Below, in pieces: positions 60,500-64,000 of a DNA stretch of 64,000 nt. The notes beneath the pieces are model-generated. The model was given only the letters and a program-made list of their open reading frames with translations, was not told the origin of the DNA and ran no database searches. Source of the stretch: Epiperipatus broadwayi (Eukaryota > Onychophora > Udeonychophora > Euonychophora > Peripatidae); contig JAQFVV010012446.1 in assembly GCA_028023455.1 (NCBI GenBank), forward strand, positions 2,914,001 through 2,978,000. The letters run 5' to 3'. The position numbers and the translations under genes were made by a program. Every line of letters starts with the position of its first letter. The stretch's first letter is position 1.

Positions 60500-63190
60500 T
60501 CATTATGCTAAATGTGACAGTAAGATTGTGTATTTATGCGAACCACATTTTCATACTTTACCTACGTGCACAGCATTTCTAAGTCCAATTCCCTTTTTAT
60601 TTTTTTAGCTCAATTAAAAAAGCAATAATAGTGACAAACTTAGTAGGCTAACAGTCCTTAATTGTGATCTTTTCTCGAGGAGATACATTTCATGAATCAG
60701 TTTGTAACTGGATTTGAATGAGAGGGGAGTTTGGCTGGCAAAGATTGTATGTTTAGGCAATCCTATTTAGGGTTCCTCTGTTAACCATGCACAAAAGTTG
60801 GTTTAAAAATTGTTGATCTTACACAATCTAATTAGGTTGTCATATCTGTTGAATTATTTATCACTACAACTACTAACAACCATATTATCAGTAGAAGTGG
60901 TAAAGTAGAAAATAATGATAGGACTCAAGGTAAATTTATAAATCTTTTTTTTAAATATAAGTACATAAAATGTGCAAACTTTATTTGATACAAACTTCCC
61001 AAGAATCAATGAAAAACAGCATTAATGGCAAAGGAACTGTCAGAGTTAAAATCAATGTAACAGCTCCTCCGATATAGTTTTAAAAATTTTGGAAGGTCAT
61101 ATCCAGCAATGAAAAAAATTGCATGATGTAGGATTTGCTGTAAAATCTAATTTAGTTTCCATTCTTAAAATTCCTTTATATATCAATGAAAGGCTAATGG
61201 TGCTAAAACTTGACTTGCGCAATGATGCCTGTGCTCTTTTTTTAAAAACTGCAAAGGCTCCAAGATTAGATTTGAAAGAATGCTTTTCTTCATTGCCAAA
61301 TAGCATTATTACAGCAACACCATTAAAAAAATCACACGTTGTTACAAATAACATACTTTGTCCAAAAGCAGTTAGAAATAATGGGAATTGTGCTGAAGCT
61401 CAAATGATCTGCTGTCTAAACAATTACATTTAATAGACTGTGTTATAGTTAGGAAGCAGAAGACAAACTTAAAATGATTTGCATTAAAAATAGTGCTTGC
61501 TCTAAACCTACTTGCAAGAAAATTGATGTTCGCTTTTTAGGAGCAATTATTACTTGTGCTGAAACACTAAATTGCTAATTTAAACTTTCAGGACTGCCAT
61601 GCCAATAAAACACAAAAATCTCCCCAGGAAGATGTTATAAATAGAAGTAAATCTATTTTTGAGTACATTAAAAAGAAGAATCACGACTGGTTTTCTTGAC
61701 TCTTATTTTATTATTAGTGACTTGATTAAAAGCAAAAACAATTTCTGCTTGGATAATAGATTGAATGTGGAGCTTAGTAATCAATATAAAGATTTAAAGA
61801 TAACCCAATAATAAGAAGTCTTAAGAATATAAATGGTGAATAAAAACTTCAAAAGAGTTATAGACAGACATTCACTGACTGTTGTTACTTTAAATCTTTT
61901 TTATTGATATAATGAAATTAATATATGGACAGAAACACAGTATCATAATTCTATTAAATTCATCAATTGTATTCTTATACAATGACAATGCTATTTTGAA
62001 TAGGTGGAAGAAATATTTGATTATATTTTAAATAATACAAAAATTGAAATGATGACTTTAAATGATATATCTATTTTATCTATCATTTATATTTGGACAA
62101 TAATATTTTGCTTTGTGAAATTAAAACAGTTTTTTGCAATCTTAAAAATGGAAGAGTTGCAGGTTCTGAAGAGATGTGTTTTAAAACATGGTGGCGATAC
62201 ATTATCTTAAAAAATATTGGATTTTTTTAGGAATATGTGAACTCATGAAGTTGTGTCATCTAATTCATATTTTTTTGGATTGTTTTAATCAATGCATTTG
62301 ACTTATGGCACTGTTTGAAAGTAGTTAATTGCCCAACAAAGTTTATTCATATTATACAGCTTCTATAAGATCTGGATGAGAAAAAATAGTATTACTACAA
62401 GTGAAAACTCTGAGACATTTGAAATGAAAACAGGTATAAAACAAGATTGTGGGTTATCTTTTAAAGTTTTTGATTTTTATAACAGAAGTCTATGAAACTT
62501 ACAGGCAGCCTAATGAATCAGGGATTAAGATGTGATATATATTTGATTGGTGGAATTTTTAATTTGAATCAATTAATAACAATTTCAACTTCTTGAATTC
62601 TGGATTTACAATTTATTGACGATTGTATTATATTCAATCTATAAAATGTATTTACCATTCTGAAAGCAACATAAAAGGATCTTCAAAAAATTAAAATCAT
62701 TTATCAACCACTGGTAGAAAAAAAATATTTAGTAACTTTTAACTTGAATGGTAATCAACTCGAGAATATAAATCAATTTAAATCTTTGTACTTTTTAAGT
62801 AAAAATGTGGACAAACATTGAAGTGCTGTACAAATTCCAATCTGCTGTTGCTGCTTTTGACAAAGTTATTTCATCACAGTAAAAAACAATTGTAAGACCA
62901 TTCAATATATTTTTCAACTTGCTGGATGCGATACTACAAAATATACTTTTATAAAATCACATCTTCAATGGACTGGATATGTGAAATGAATAAATAATAC
63001 AATACTTCTGAAAAAGAATATAGTGAATTAGAGCATGGTTTTGGTGAGATATTCTACAGGCATTCTAAAGTGCAATACATATTTTCATTAGAAAGATATG
63101 GTTCAGGACTGAGTACCTTGAAGAGCTATTGTACTCGGTACTGAAGTATAAAAATTTGCTGCAAAAGAAATTAAAAACAGCATCATAAAT
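60500..63190 (+). mobile_element. LINE with endonuclease and reverse-transcriptase remnants
   Basis: This is the same LINE family as 50.6 kb. The endonuclease piece (61119 onward) reads VGFAVKSNLVSILKIP, then INERLMVLKLDLRNDACALF, matching the GVGFAIKS and NDRLMxMRLPL blocks. A later piece resembles the NxNCAEAQM linker. RT pieces start near 62000 (VEEIFDYILNNTKIE), with LQFIDDCIIF near 62610 as the FADD block, and LQWTGYV near 62960 marks the C-terminus. Many stops and frameshifts; inactive. The 5' boundary is uncertain. Confidence 0.6.
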
Positions 63191-63451
63191 TAAATACTCC
63201 ATATATGTAAATTTTCAAAATATAGTATAAAGCTATTCATAAAGAATTTAGTTACTATCTTAGAAGTAAGACCACATTAAGATATTATGAAAAGAGAGTA
63301 ATATATTATTTTATTATTACTGATTAAACTTAAATTGATAAAAAAAATCAAGTCAGATGTCACATGACCCAATTTTAATAAAGCTCGTGTTACAAATGTT
63401 ATATATAGAGTTCGCAAAACAAACTCTTAACAAGCTTTGAGAATACCCTCA

Positions 63452-63491
63452 ACCCCAGACCGGTTTCTGCATCTAACATCATCAGTGAGGT
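63452..63491 (-). ncRNA. Hammerhead ribozyme motif, family C, complete core
   Basis: On the minus strand: ACCTCA, CTGATGA, stem II TGT/GCA (one G-U) with a short loop, GAAA, CCGG, cleavage-site TC, TGGGGT (six pairs with ACCTCA, one of them G-U). Every invariant core base is present. Confidence 0.75.
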
Positions 63492-63770
63492 GTTAGGATA
63501 TTCATTAGATTAAAAATACTAGGACTAGCCCAGCACTTTATCTAATGTATAACTATTGAGAAGAAAATCTGAAACTTTCAGATTTTATATTGCTAGAGCT
63601 TTAATATATGGTGTATCTGAACAGTTCAGTCCCATATGGCTATTTGAGTTAGATAGCTGGATTTTTAGACATATAGATGACTGAAAGTTTCAGATTTTCT
63701 TCTCAATAGTTATACATTAGATAAAGTGCTGGGCTAGTCCTGGTATTTTTAATCTAATGAATATCCTAAC

Positions 63771-63810
63771 ACCTCACTGACGACGCTAGATGCAGAAACC
63801 GGTCTGGGGT
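63771..63810 (+). ncRNA. Hammerhead ribozyme motif, family C, complete core
   Basis: ACCTCA, CTGACGA (63777-63783), stem II CGC/GCA with a C-A mismatch at the pair nearest the core, GAAA (63795-63798), CCGG, cleavage-site TC (63803-63804), TGGGGT. The mismatch fits CpG loss on one strand of an ancestral CGC/GCG stem. Confidence 0.7.
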
Positions 63811-63907
63811 TAAGGGTATTCTTAAAACTTGTTAAGAGTTTGATTAAACTTATCTGATATTTAGGTGCAATTTATAGAATCTGTCACAATCAATAATTGA
63901 CAGATCC

Positions 63908-63929
63908 CCCCCACACACACACACACACT
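63908..63929 (+). repeat. CA microsatellite
   Basis: A short C run followed by about ten CA units. Confidence 0.85.
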
Positions 63930-64000
63930 TAACATCTATAAGATTCTAAAAATAGGTGTTGCTGTTTAACTTTTTATTATCAAGGCACAACTTCACTGGA

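Larger units (their letters stand above)
63395..63851. repeat. Hammerhead repeat family C, long inverted pair
   Basis: Arms 63405-63580 and 63683-63851 are reverse complements. Each carries a ribozyme with an intact core, on opposite strands. Upstream, 63345-63375 repeats the gtcagatgtcacatgaccca phrase seen before the units at 2159 and 13.8 kb. Confidence 0.75.

Overview
This window is AT-rich (about three quarters A+T by eye) eukaryotic DNA from an animal, most likely an invertebrate; I could not place it further. The basis is its repeats: Penelope-like elements, endonuclease/reverse-transcriptase LINEs, a Ty3/gypsy-type LTR element, a mariner-type fragment, hAT elements and tRNA-derived SINEs. 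Introns run to several kilobases. CpG is rare and old repeats show CpG-to-TpG/CpA changes, which suggests germline CpG methylation.

Host genes are sparse. The best candidate runs on the minus strand. Four coding exons (35268-35121, 32743-32632, 25082-24928, 16120-15988) have good splice signals and matching phases. The last two encode two membrane segments and a basic-aromatic motif like the N-terminus of carnitine O-palmitoyltransferase 1. No acyltransferase exons were recognised, so the rest probably lies left of the window. A CpG-retaining stretch at 9.4-11.7 kb holds a TATA/initiator pair (plus strand) and a possible first coding exon (minus strand).

Everything else is mobile or repeated DNA, by region: 0.3-2.7 kb, hammerhead repeats (families D and C, the latter a 403-bp tandem dimer plus an inverted copy); 5.3-5.5 kb, mariner N-terminus; 7.1-8.8 kb, a Penelope-like element (GIY-YIG fragment between inverted terminal repeats); 13.8-15.0 kb, hammerhead-like repeats; 20.7-21.9 kb, families E and D; 22.3-22.9, 26.9-29.5 and 30.3-31.6 kb, minus-strand LINEs; 24.0-26.2 kb, family B, including a 419-bp tandem pair; 33.5-34.2 kb, a Penelope-like RT fragment; 37.0-39.9 kb, LINE 3' ends; 40.8-41.2 kb, an intact non-autonomous hAT element; 42.7-43.2 kb, a 151-bp tandem array; 44.4-44.9 kb, a family B foldback; 45.1-48.2 kb, the gypsy element; 49.8-50.0 kb, a long (TAA)n; 50.6-52.7 kb and 60.5-63.2 kb, plus-strand LINEs; 57.5-58.2 kb, a large foldback; 63.4-63.85 kb, a second family C foldback.

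The most interesting signal is a dense set of hammerhead-ribozyme motifs in at least three unrelated repeat families, with hammerhead-like motifs in two more. Several keep every catalytic-core base. They sit in ~0.4-kb tandem units or in long inverted repeats, beside Penelope-like element remains. This is the layout expected of metazoan retrozymes: small non-autonomous retroelements whose RNA self-cleaves and circularises. Folding and cleavage are predicted here, not shown.
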